From positions 1-44,763 of the IMG/VR virus record IMGVR_UViG_3300034375_007507: DNA of 44,763 nucleotides; one strand, 5' to 3'. The DNA comes from a virus. The translations under genes were made by a program, and so were the position numbers. Below the pieces are notes generated by a model. That model was given only the letters and a program-made list of their open reading frames with translations, had not been told where the DNA came from and ran no database searches. This document shows positions 8,303-14,458 of the stretch, piece by piece. Each line of letters opens with the position of its first letter. Positions within the stretch are counted from its first letter, which is position 1.

Positions 8303-8527
8303 ATGGAATTTGACCCAGTAAACAAACCTGCACACTATAACCAAGGTGGTATAGAGTGCATAAGTGCAATACAAGCAAGTATGACAGATGATCAATTTGC
8401 TGCGTACTGTAAAGGTAATGTAATGAAATATCTTTGGCGGTATGAACAAAAAAACCAAGAACAGGACTTGCGAAAAGCAGAGTGGTATCTACAGCGTCTA
8501 ATAAAAGTTGTAGAAAAAAAACAATGA
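8303..8527 (+). CDS. DUF3310 family protein (nucleotide-kinase-like gp1.7 type)
   Basis: A 74-aa protein with the DUF3310 signature: DPVNKPAHY near the N-terminus, GGIECISAI, then CKGNVMKYLWRYEQK and a closing helix DLRKAEWYLQRL. The family includes part of T7 gp1.7, linked to dTMP/dGMP kinase activity and ddT sensitivity; here only the short conserved core is present. AAGGAGG precedes the ATG. It starts immediately after the VRR-NUC stop and overlaps the DUF1289 gene by ATGA. A role in nucleotide metabolism is likely by family but not shown for the short form. Confidence 0.88.
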   Translation: MEFDPVNKPAHYNQGGIECISAIQASMTDDQFAAYCKGNVMKYLWRYEQKNQEQDLRKAEWYLQRLIKVVEKKQ

Positions 8528-8805
8528 CTGAAGAAACAGGGTTTACTAGATTAACAAAAGCAATTGGTTGTTGTGCAAGTCTTGCAGATTGTCCTTGTAT
8601 TGGAGTTTGTTCTGTAACCCAATGGGGTGATGAACGTTGCAAAGGCTGTGGAAGAACCGCAACTGAGCTAAAAGAATGGGGAACTTACTCAAAACTTGAG
8701 AAAAAACTCATAAATTTACGAAATGCGGGTGAAAACTACAATATAAGACAACTAAAACAGCAAAACCGCGTTACACGCTCTGAGAAGCCCGTCACTGCAT
8801 TTTAG
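8524..8805 (+). CDS. DUF1289 family zinc-ribbon-like protein
   Basis: A 93-aa protein starting at the ATG that overlaps the previous stop (ATGA). Residues ~20-50 match DUF1289: CIGVCSVTQWGDERCKGCGR followed by TATELKEW, with four or more cysteines in the C-x3-C ... C-x2-C pattern that probably binds a metal. DUF1289 proteins are common in Proteobacteria and their function is unknown. The C-terminal ~40 residues are basic and helical. It is the last gene of the rightward operon. A host origin of this domain is plausible. Confidence 0.85.
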   Translation: MTEETGFTRLTKAIGCCASLADCPCIGVCSVTQWGDERCKGCGRTATELKEWGTYSKLEKKLINLRNAGENYNIRQLKQQNRVTRSEKPVTAF

Positions 8806-8867
8806 CTCTTACGATACTTATTACATTAACTACCTTAAGAAAATGCAACCAGCACGTTCTCACGAGG
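8806..8867. other. Convergent junction between the early (+) and late (-) operons
   Basis: A 62-bp gene-free spacer where the two operons meet tail to tail. I looked for GC-rich hairpins with a T run on either strand and found none convincing; only short 3-bp palindromes occur. Transcripts from the two sides may therefore read into each other. Confidence 0.6.
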
Positions 8868-9077
8868 TCATTTTTTCTTAGATCTGATTTTTTTGAGGGT
8901 TTTTGCCAATCTGGCACGTTTTTTAGTAGTTTCTGAGTATTTACTACCTTTTTTTAATACTTTGTCTGCAAATTTAGAAACAGACATCTTTTCTTTCTTT
9001 GCTTGGGCACTAAAAGCCCCAGGTTTTTTAATAGCTTTTTGAATCCACTTTTTGTCTTTTTTCTTTTTGACTACCAT
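8868..9077 (-). CDS. Small basic protein of a conserved viral type (KKPGAF family)
   Basis: A 69-aa, strongly cationic protein. After a lysine-rich start it has KKWIQKAIKKPGAFSAQAKK, then a helix with KFADKVLKKGSKYS and TTKKRARLAKTLKKI. I recognise this pattern from small proteins encoded by marine phages and large eukaryotic viruses, where the function is unknown. It is the last gene of the late operon and overlaps the preceding gene by 7 bp. Nucleic-acid binding or a role as a virion-packaged basic protein is a reasonable guess from composition. Confidence 0.78.
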   Translation of the reverse strand: MVVKKKKDKKWIQKAIKKPGAFSAQAKKEKMSVSKFADKVLKKGSKYSETTKKRARLAKTLKKIRSKKK

Positions 9078-9367
9078 TTAACTTTGTCTGCCCAGTAAGC
9101 AGCTGACATTTTGCCTCTAGAAATGTTTCTTCTATGTCTAGCTTTAAAAGAAGCCCTTTTCTTTTTCATACGTTCTGATTCACCCGCTTTTGGTTTGCCA
9201 GCAGTCTTAGCTCCTTGCTCACCAAATCGAATTGTTTTAATTTTGCTGCCTTCTTTAGCTACTACAACATGTGATTTTTTTGGGTGACTGGGGGTACGTT
9301 TTGGTTTGTTATAACCACTAACGCCCGCTCTTGCTAATCTAGGATCTTTTTTTCTTTTTTCTGCCAT
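9071..9367 (-). CDS. Basic protein, DUF6321-like
   Basis: A 98-aa lysine/arginine-rich protein with features shared across many phage and giant-virus homologues: DPRLARAGVSGYNKPKRTP near the N-terminus, SHVVVAKEG, KTIRFGEQGA, and a C-terminal FKARHRRNI...GKMSAAYWADKVKW. The wording of the C-terminus is highly distinctive, which suggests strong functional constraint. The DUF number is from memory. No catalytic residues are obvious. It overlaps both neighbours (7 and 29 bp). Candidate roles are DNA condensation or binding in the virion. Confidence 0.82.
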   Translation of the reverse strand: MAEKRKKDPRLARAGVSGYNKPKRTPSHPKKSHVVVAKEGSKIKTIRFGEQGAKTAGKPKAGESERMKKKRASFKARHRRNISRGKMSAAYWADKVKW

Positions 9368-9617
9368 AAGTACTTACTCTTGTTGGTTTACCGCCTACAC
9401 CTTGAGCTTTAGCTCGTTTACGTTTTACCGCACTCTTTTTTTGTGCCTCTGTCATACGCGCAGCTTTAGCTTTAGGTACACATTTTGGATATCCTTTACT
9501 TTTAGTAGAAGCTTTTTTTCTTCCACAAGGCGCATACCCGCCACCTTTTTTCTTTCTGCCTATATCAACCCACTCTTCATTAAACCATTTAGTGAGTCCA
9601 CCCGTTGGTTTAGCCAC
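9339..9617 (-). CDS. Basic protein, DUF5872-like
   Basis: A 92-aa cationic protein. The N-terminal half has GGLTKWFNEEWVDIGRKKKG followed by YAPCGRKKA and YPKCVPKAKAA, the arrangement seen in DUF5872-type viral proteins, with two cysteines in CGR and YPKC. The C-terminal half is a run of K/R-rich segments ending in GRKKKKRS. The start is GTG at 9617, sharing one base with the preceding TAG, with a purine-rich AGAGGTGGGGG upstream. Known mostly from marine phages and large DNA viruses; biochemical function unknown. Confidence 0.82.
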   Translation of the reverse strand: MAKPTGGLTKWFNEEWVDIGRKKKGGGYAPCGRKKASTKSKGYPKCVPKAKAARMTEAQKKSAVKRKRAKAQGVGGKPTRVSTYGRKKKKRS

Positions 9618-9796
9618 TATCTGTAGCCCCCACCTCTTTGTTTGTAAGTCTTAGTCAACCAACCTGAAGCATATGCTGAAGGCCAAACTTTAAACTTACG
9701 TTTAGCTTCTGACTTTACTCTAGCATATAAGCTTGGATTGGTGGGAGTTGCCCCCTTTCTACTACTAGTTTTCTTTTTTACTGGTTTTCTTGGCAT
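9617..9796 (-). CDS. Small basic protein with PSAYASGW-type motif (59 aa)
   Basis: A 59-aa frame from ATG at 9796 to TAG at 9617, filling an otherwise empty gap. A basic tail (PRKPVKKKTSSRKG) leads into NPSLYARVKSEAKRKFKVWP, then SAYASGWLTKTYKQRGGGYR. The pattern K-x-YPSAYAN-x-W-x-x-KxYKxxGGxY recurs in small viral proteins, often beside DUF5872, as here. It shares one base with both neighbours (TAATG and TAGTG), so it is coupled to them. Its reading frame, overlap pattern and recognisable motif make it a real gene despite its length. Confidence 0.82.
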   Translation of the reverse strand: MPRKPVKKKTSSRKGATPTNPSLYARVKSEAKRKFKVWPSAYASGWLTKTYKQRGGGYR

Positions 9797-9981
9797 TATT
9801 TGTTCTTTCTTGGGCGCCCTCTTTTCTTTGGCGCTTGTGGTTTATTGGGTGTTAATCCCCATTTAAAAAGTTTTGCATAACTTTTTTTCATTTTTTTAAA
9901 AAACTTTTCAATGTATTCCATATAAAAAACTCCTGCCATAATCAATAAGGCTATTATTATAGTATACCAAATGATGTTCAA
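9796..9981 (-). CDS. Single-span membrane protein with an AT-hook-like C-terminus
   Basis: A 61-aa protein starting with TTG at 9981 (GGAAGAG upstream) and overlapping the previous stop by four bases. Residues ~3-20 (IIWYTIIIALLIMAGVFY) form a transmembrane helix, followed by a basic amphipathic segment (EKFFKKMKKSYAKLFK). The C-terminus contains PKKRGRPRK, an exact AT-hook core (RGRP at 54-57) as used for minor-groove binding to AT-rich DNA. A membrane anchor plus an AT-hook in one small protein suggests tethering of AT-rich DNA to the membrane; this is inference. Confidence 0.78.
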   Translation of the reverse strand: MNIIWYTIIIALLIMAGVFYMEYIEKFFKKMKKSYAKLFKWGLTPNKPQAPKKRGRPRKNK

Positions 9982-10235
9982 CTTCTCTTCCTGCGGGATG
10001 TTTTTGTGCGTTTAAAAGATCTATTAGATTTTTTCGATTCCATTCTAATATTCTTTACTTTAGCATTTAAAGGATTGTTATCTTTATGTGCTACATCTTT
10101 ACCGTCGCCTTTTTTAGCTTTACCTAAGCTCACCATAATACGCCTAGACTTGTTGCGTCCAGCTCTGCGTTTTTTTTGTGTTTCTTTTGAATGGTAGTTA
10201 TCGTACTCTTTACGATAGTTTCTTTTAGTAGCCAC
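9978..10235 (-). CDS. Small basic HNH-like protein
   Basis: An 85-aa cationic protein. Residues ~22-75 resemble the core of HNH-type proteins: KKRRAGRNKSRR, then KGDGKDVAHKDNNPLNAKV, KNI and NRSFKR. The D47-x-x-H50-x-D52-x-N54-P55-x-N57-x(4)-N62 spacing mimics the DhHHxDxNxxNNxxxNL of HNH endonucleases, but Ala49 replaces the first histidine of the usual HH. It may be a small nicking or DNA-binding protein, possibly linked to packaging, or an inactive derivative. The start is GTG at 10235, sharing a base with the previous TAG. Confidence 0.75.
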   Translation of the reverse strand: MATKRNYRKEYDNYHSKETQKKRRAGRNKSRRIMVSLGKAKKGDGKDVAHKDNNPLNAKVKNIRMESKKSNRSFKRTKTSRRKRS

Positions 10236-10426
10236 TACTTACCAGTTTTATCCATGGCCTTTTTGTGTGCTTCGCGCATGGTGTCTCCCATGAGCATACG
10301 TCTTTTCATAAAAGCCATATGTTTTGCATTGTGGTGTTTGCTGTGTCTTTTTAAAGCAGCTTCTTGTCGTTTAGTAATACTTTTCTTTACAACTTTTTGA
10401 AGGGGTCTAGTTTTAGTTTTTGCCAT
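10235..10426 (-). CDS. Small basic His-rich protein (HxxHHxxxHM type)
   Basis: A 63-aa protein with SITKRQEAALKRHSKHHNAKHM, then AFMKRRMLMGDTMREAHKKAM and a C-terminal GK. This pattern, a basic helix with HSKHHNAKHM followed by a Met-rich helix, recurs in small proteins of marine phages and large viruses. The clustered histidines could bind metal. It overlaps the upstream gene by 14 bp and the downstream gene by one to three bases. Function unknown. Confidence 0.75.
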   Translation of the reverse strand: MAKTKTRPLQKVVKKSITKRQEAALKRHSKHHNAKHMAFMKRRMLMGDTMREAHKKAMDKTGK

Positions 10427-10637
10427 TTTTCTTTTTAATATAAGTTTTACCCTGTTCAGGCGATGGTGTTTTTGGGTTTACTCCCATCATTTTTCTAATA
10501 ATCTTATCAGATATTCCCGCTGCATTTATTAATTTTGGTTCATAGGGTTTTAATTGATGATCAATAACATCATAAACTTCATCTACTGTTTTTACTTTTC
10601 CAGGTGTGCCCTTGCCCTTCGGAACTCGTGTACCCAT
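10413..10637 (-). CDS. Small protein of unknown function
   Basis: A 74-aa moderately basic protein. It has a Gly/Pro/Lys N-terminus (PKGKGTPGKVKT), a central helical part (DEVYDVIDHQLKPYEPKLINAAG) and a lysine-rich end (TYIKKKNGK). I recognise no family. It shares one base with the preceding gene (TAATG) and overlaps the next by 14 bp, in keeping with the tight packing of this cluster. Confidence 0.7.
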   Translation of the reverse strand: MGTRVPKGKGTPGKVKTVDEVYDVIDHQLKPYEPKLINAAGISDKIIRKMMGVNPKTPSPEQGKTYIKKKNGKN

Positions 10638-10822
10638 TATTTTTTCTCCTCTTTCTTTTTATCCATGGGTATATTGTCAAAATACTCTGAAACTTCTTCT
10701 GGACTCATAAGATCAAAACCTTCTGTTGAACTTTGATTAGGTGAATTATGCTCAATTTTAATGCTTTTTACCTTGCCTAAATGTTCATTAGACTCTTCTT
10801 TGCCTTCTGGTTTATATCTCAT
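10637..10822 (-). CDS. Small charged protein of unknown function
   Basis: A 61-aa protein with mixed charge, less basic than its neighbours (GKEESNEHLGKVKSIKIEHN, then MSPEEVSEYFDNI and a closing KKKEEKK). No family recognised. It starts 3 bp after the stop of the EF-hand gene and its stop overlaps the next ATG by one base. Confidence 0.65.
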   Translation of the reverse strand: MRYKPEGKEESNEHLGKVKSIKIEHNSPNQSSTEGFDLMSPEEVSEYFDNIPMDKKKEEKK

Positions 10823-10825
10823 TAT

Positions 10826-10969
10826 TTATTTACCTTTTACGCCGCGGCCCATAAGAACATCAGCATAAGTTATTTTTCCGTCTTTATTTAAATCAGGAAA
10901 TTTCATTGTGCTTTTCTTTCTTTTATTTTTGCGAGCTTTTGCTGCTTGCATATATTTTTCATTAGCCAT
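10826..10969 (-). CDS. 47-aa protein with a dockerin/EF-hand calcium-binding loop
   Basis: A 47-aa frame from ATG at 10969 to TAA at 10826, with GGAG eight bases upstream of the start. A basic helix (MQAAKARKNKRKKS) is followed by FPDLNKDGKITYADVLMGRG. The segment DLNKDGKITYAD places D26, N28, D30, G31, I33, T34 and D37 at EF-hand loop positions 1, 3, 5, 6, 8, 9 and 12; Asp at position 12 is the dockerin form. One loop only is present, so stable calcium binding would probably need a partner or dimer. The start overlaps the end of the preceding gene by 8 bp. I recall similar FPDLNKDGK proteins in marine phages, but no function. Confidence 0.8.
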   Translation of the reverse strand: MANEKYMQAAKARKNKRKKSTMKFPDLNKDGKITYADVLMGRGVKGK

Positions 10970-11186
10970 TTGATTTCTCCGATGTTGATATTAAAAAATC
11001 AATAATCTTTATCTTATCATTAACCTCTGCTAGTTGTCCTATGAGCTTATCTAGTTCAATACTAAAAGCTGTATGCTCAGGAATACTAGTTGGGTTATTT
11101 AATAAAACCTCTAAATCTAAAGTTATTTGTGCACGTTGACCGTGCAGCACTTCCTTTTGTGTGCAAAGCACTCCTAGCTTATCCAT
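10962..11186 (-). CDS. Small coiled-coil protein of unknown function
   Basis: A 74-aa near-neutral helical protein, unlike the cationic proteins around it. Leu/Ile-rich heptads run through ALDL-like segments (QITLDLEVLLNNP and FSIELDKLIGQLAEVNDKIKIIDFL), so it probably forms a short coiled coil. AGGT precedes the ATG. It overlaps the EF-hand gene by 8 bp. No family recognised. Confidence 0.68.
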   Translation of the reverse strand: MDKLGVLCTQKEVLHGQRAQITLDLEVLLNNPTSIPEHTAFSIELDKLIGQLAEVNDKIKIIDFLISTSEKSNG

Positions 11187-11192
11187 ACTTAC

Positions 11193-11291
11193 CTACTTCT
11201 TTTTCTTTTTGCCGTAAGACATTTTCATTGACTTAGGTTTTTTAGTCATAGATTTCTTTTTACTAGGTTTATTTTTGCCATAGTTATACAT
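11193..11291 (-). CDS. 32-aa lysine-rich miniprotein
   Basis: A very short frame from ATG at 11291 to TAG at 11193, with AAGGAG six bases upstream of the ATG. The product starts MYNYGKNKPSKKK and ends MKMSYGKKKKK; about half of its residues are lysine and there are several methionines. Composition and the repeated YGK are like other tiny basic proteins of marine phages. A clear ribosome binding site and flush fit between neighbours (2 bp and 6 bp gaps) support a real gene. Function unknown. Confidence 0.65.
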   Translation of the reverse strand: MYNYGKNKPSKKKSMTKKPKSMKMSYGKKKKK

Positions 11292-11293
11292 AA

Positions 11294-11461
11294 TTACTCC
11301 TTATCTTTTCTCCAAAGATCAAAAAATGGTTTTTCAGATTCTTTTACCCCAGGAATAGTCCCATCATGATCCTTTACTGTTGAGTAAGAACAGCTGCAAA
11401 GATCTTTATATGTGTGGGGCTCTTGGTGGTCAAGAGGTTTGTTTATGCCTGTATTCTTCAT
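11294..11461 (-). CDS. 55-aa protein with a CSC motif, unknown function
   Basis: A frame from ATG at 11461 to TAA at 11294 that fills the gap between the 131-aa gene and the miniprotein. The product contains DHQEPHTYKDLCSCSYS and then KPFFDLWRKDKE; the CxC with nearby histidines might bind metal. An AAGG sits about 12 bases upstream of the ATG, a little far. The downstream miniprotein has its ribosome binding site inside this gene. I do not recognise a family. Confidence 0.6.
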   Translation of the reverse strand: MKNTGINKPLDHQEPHTYKDLCSCSYSTVKDHDGTIPGVKESEKPFFDLWRKDKE

Positions 11462-11485
11462 GGTTTTATCTTACCTTATTATGAT

Positions 11486-11881
11486 TTAGTTGGCTACATC
11501 TGTTGGATCTGAGGTATCAGGCAGCGGCTCTGGGTTATCAGGAGTTCTGCCTTCTAATAATTGTGCCGCATAATGGTTCAGCATTATGTCTCTATCTTGA
11601 TAAGCAAAGGCTGATTTAATCCACCCAATAATTTTTGCGTCTGTAAGCTCTTCAAGTGGTGTAAAGTTAATAGTTTTGCCTGTTAAAGGGCAAGTACCAG
11701 ATGTTGTAAATTTACAAAATGTAAAAGCCCACGGAAAAGTAACGGAATTTAAAGAAGTGTCTGTGGCAGTAACATTAAAATGTACCTCAGTAATTATGTC
11801 AGCCAAGTCTCCTTCTTCCTCTACTTTATATGATACAAGGTCATATGTGTAAGTATAATCTCGCATTACCCATTCACTCAT
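11486..11881 (-). CDS. Conserved-type phage protein of unknown function, tail region
   Basis: A 131-aa protein; GGAGG seven bases upstream supports the ATG at 11881. The N-terminal ~60 residues alternate hydrophobic and polar residues as in a beta sandwich (YTYTYDLVSYKVEEE, then IITEVHFNVTATD), followed by WAFTFCKF, a C-containing loop, and a helical end (DAKIIGWIKSAFAYQDRDIM). The wording resembles small proteins beside tail-tip genes in marine phages, of unknown role. It lies just downstream of the 854-aa tail protein and starts the distal part of the operon. Confidence 0.72.
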   Translation of the reverse strand: MSEWVMRDYTYTYDLVSYKVEEEGDLADIITEVHFNVTATDTSLNSVTFPWAFTFCKFTTSGTCPLTGKTINFTPLEELTDAKIIGWIKSAFAYQDRDIMLNHYAAQLLEGRTPDNPEPLPDTSDPTDVAN

Positions 11882-11893
11882 TCTTGTCCTCCA

Positions 11894-14458
11894 TTAGACG
11901 CTATATTTATAAAATCTTGCTTCCGCTTGTAGATAGTCAGGCCCAGAATCCCCTTGTGCAAGAATAAATAAATTTATAGTGTTGCTTCCTGAATATACAA
12001 AGGCTTGTGGAATATTGGCAGAATCAGAGCTTGAGAAAAATCTATCTACATGTCCCGGCAACTTATCTGTGGTGCCGCTGTTGTAAACTATTGCAGAGGT
12101 TTGTGCATCAAAATAAACTAGGCTTACTGTTTTTACATGGTTGGTGCTACCTACTAGTCTTACATAACCGTGATAAAACCCTGCCCCTGAACCTACACTG
12201 CCAACTAATTGATATGAAAAAGTATTCGTAGCCCAAGGTCCTACTGTTGTTAATGCTACACCAGATGCAGGCAAAACTAAATTAGCTGTATTAATTTTGT
12301 CAGCAGTAATAGAGTTTGAATCAATTCTATCTGCACTAATAAAACCTGCGGTTATCTTATTGGCATTTAAGTTAGCTATCTTTGCGTCTTGAATAGTTGC
12401 ATCGGCTATTTTTGCGTTAGTTACAGCTAAATTTTGAATTTTTCCTTCTGTGACAGCTAAATTACCAATCTTTCCGTTTGTTACAGCAAGGTTTGCTATT
12501 TTACCTTCTTCTACAGCTAGGTTACCAATCTTGGCATTTGTTATGGCTCCGTTTTGGATCCGTGCATTATCAATAAAAACAGTGCCCCCACTTACAATAA
12601 AGGGGGCGGTACCAGAGGACCCATTCCAAATAGCAAACTTATCTGAGGTAAATTGAACAGCCGATCCTGTTCCTGCACCCGAGGCGTTTGCCTCTAGCAC
12701 CATTCCAGACACAGAACCATTTGCCTCTACTTTTAGTACATAAGCGGCATTGGCGTCGTTCTGTAAGTTTGTCGTTGCTGTTTGTAATGTGGTAATGCTT
12801 GCACTGTTGCTTCCTGTGGTGCTTTGTAATGAGGTGATTGCACTAGCGTTTGAGCTAATGCTGTTACCCTGAGATGTCACTGTTGTTTGCAAAGAAGATA
12901 TCGCACTAGCATTGCTAGTTATATCTCCCTCAGCTGTAGACAAATCACTTGTTAGGCTTGTTACAGAGCTGCTTAAAGAAGTGATATCACCATCGTTTGC
13001 TGTGATCTGAGTTTGTAATCCAGAGATAGCGGAAGCCACAGTAGAGCTAGCACTATAACCCGTTAGGGTAGACTCTAATGCTGTTACATCAGAAGTGAGT
13101 GTCGTTATGTCACCATCATTTGCTGTTATCTGAGTCTGCAATCCTGATATAGCAGATGCTACTGTAGAGCTAGCACTATAACCCGTTAGGGTAGACTCTA
13201 ATGCTGTTACATCAGAAGTAATAGTTGTGATGTCGCCATCATTAGATGTGATTTGGGTCTGCAACCCAGAAATAGCTGAGGCGTTAGTGGTTATGTCACC
13301 CTGTGCTGTAGTAAGATCGCTTTGTAAGGTTGTAACATCTGAGGTTATGCTTGTGATATTTCCCTCAGCAGTTGTAACCCTCGTGCCTAGGCTTGATATA
13401 GCTGAAGCGTTAGTAGTGATATCGCTTTCCGCTGTGCTAAGGTCGCTTTGTAAATTTGTAATTGCGGTTGCCTGAGAGTTGTTCGTACTTGTTGCTGTAA
13501 TAATGTCAGACTGAGCAGAAGCCATGGCTGAAGATAAATCACTTCCTGTAAAACTAGATGTTCCAACAAGCGTTACTAAACTAGAATCCCTTGATTTTAC
13601 CCACCCGGTGTTACCAGCATTTCTTACATAAACTTGATTATTATCATCTGTATCAATCCAAACATCGCTGCCCTGCAAGCTTGAAGCATCGTCTCTTTGT
13701 GTTGGGGCAGAGGTAGATCGTATTACTCTTGTTGTTGCTGTTGATAAGTTGCTTACACTGGAATTAATTGAGGTTATGGCAGAATCTAAAGTGGTTAGGT
13801 CTGAAGCTATATCACTAAACTCGTCAGCTATTAATGTTTGATATCCCGGCAAACTAGACAGGTCTTCAGAAAGCTCCTCCATAACAGCCGCTATATCTGG
13901 TAATGTTGTTGCTTCTACACCATTGGTATTATTAAAAGGGCCTTTTACATCAGATGTGCTTACATAGCGCACCCAATAATAAAAAGTTTCTGCATAGCCT
14001 ACTTCATCGGTATAAATAAAAGCAGTTGTTGTAGCTCTTAGTGTAGCGCCAGCTAAATTATTATCTCTTGAGCGCCATATTTCTGTGTAAGCATGATTAC
14101 CGTACGGAGCACTAGCACTTGTACCATTCCAATCTAATATAATTTGAGTAAAAACCCCTTCTGCTGTTAAAGATACCGGAGCGGGGGGTATAGATAAATC
14201 TCCCGGTCCAGCATTAGGGGGACCAAAATCGATTGGTCCTAAGCCTGCGTTTGGATCAAAAGGATTATCTTTTAGTTTTACAGCAAGACCACTATCAATT
14301 AGTTCTCGTAAAGTTACTGCTCTGTCTATTGGGTCGCCAAGTTGTCCTAATCTTATAGCAAGAGCTTCTTGCATGGCTTTTAAAGAACCCGCAAGTTCTT
14401 TGTCTACTTTAGCGGGGATTGGTTTTAGCCCCGGTAGTTTAGTACCAGTGGTAGCCAT
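11894..14458 (-). CDS. Tail tip/fibre protein: fibronectin-like domain, coiled-coil repeats and hexapeptide-like repeats
   Basis: An 854-aa virion protein with a central-tip or fibre architecture. After a ~90-residue start comes a fibronectin-III-like domain (~92-190: PAPVSLTAEGVFTQIILDW, then TEIWRSRDNN and YYWVRYVS). Residues ~200-560 are a long coiled coil of repeats built on SDLTTAQGDITTNASAISGL, as in phage J-like/DUF1983 tail proteins. A further segment carries a register of about nine residues (NAKIGNLAV, EGKIANLAV, NGKIGNLAV, EGKIQNLAV), which suggests a beta-helix-like shaft. The C-terminal ~130 residues look like a beta-rich receptor or trimerisation domain. It shares one base with the preceding gene (TAATG). 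Confidence 0.8.
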   Translation of the reverse strand: MATTGTKLPGLKPIPAKVDKELAGSLKAMQEALAIRLGQLGDPIDRAVTLRELIDSGLAVKLKDNPFDPNAGLGPIDFGPPNAGPGDLSIPPAPVSLTAEGVFTQIILDWNGTSASAPYGNHAYTEIWRSRDNNLAGATLRATTTAFIYTDEVGYAETFYYWVRYVSTSDVKGPFNNTNGVEATTLPDIAAVMEELSEDLSSLPGYQTLIADEFSDIASDLTTLDSAITSINSSVSNLSTATTRVIRSTSAPTQRDDASSLQGSDVWIDTDDNNQVYVRNAGNTGWVKSRDSSLVTLVGTSSFTGSDLSSAMASAQSDIITATSTNNSQATAITNLQSDLSTAESDITTNASAISSLGTRVTTAEGNITSITSDVTTLQSDLTTAQGDITTNASAISGLQTQITSNDGDITTITSDVTALESTLTGYSASSTVASAISGLQTQITANDGDITTLTSDVTALESTLTGYSASSTVASAISGLQTQITANDGDITSLSSSVTSLTSDLSTAEGDITSNASAISSLQTTVTSQGNSISSNASAITSLQSTTGSNSASITTLQTATTNLQNDANAAYVLKVEANGSVSGMVLEANASGAGTGSAVQFTSDKFAIWNGSSGTAPFIVSGGTVFIDNARIQNGAITNAKIGNLAVEEGKIANLAVTNGKIGNLAVTEGKIQNLAVTNAKIADATIQDAKIANLNANKITAGFISADRIDSNSITADKINTANLVLPASGVALTTVGPWATNTFSYQLVGSVGSGAGFYHGYVRLVGSTNHVKTVSLVYFDAQTSAIVYNSGTTDKLPGHVDRFFSSSDSANIPQAFVYSGSNTINLFILAQGDSGPDYLQAEARFYKYSV
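13041..13219 (-). repeat. 123-bp tandem duplication inside the tail coiled coil
   Basis: A 56-base identical stretch occurs at 13041-13096 and again at 13164-13219, exactly 123 bp (41 codons) apart, with similar sequence around it. In the protein this duplicates the unit containing TLTGYSASSTVASAISGLQ. The near-perfect DNA identity points to a recent in-frame duplication that lengthens the coiled coil. Confidence 0.92.
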
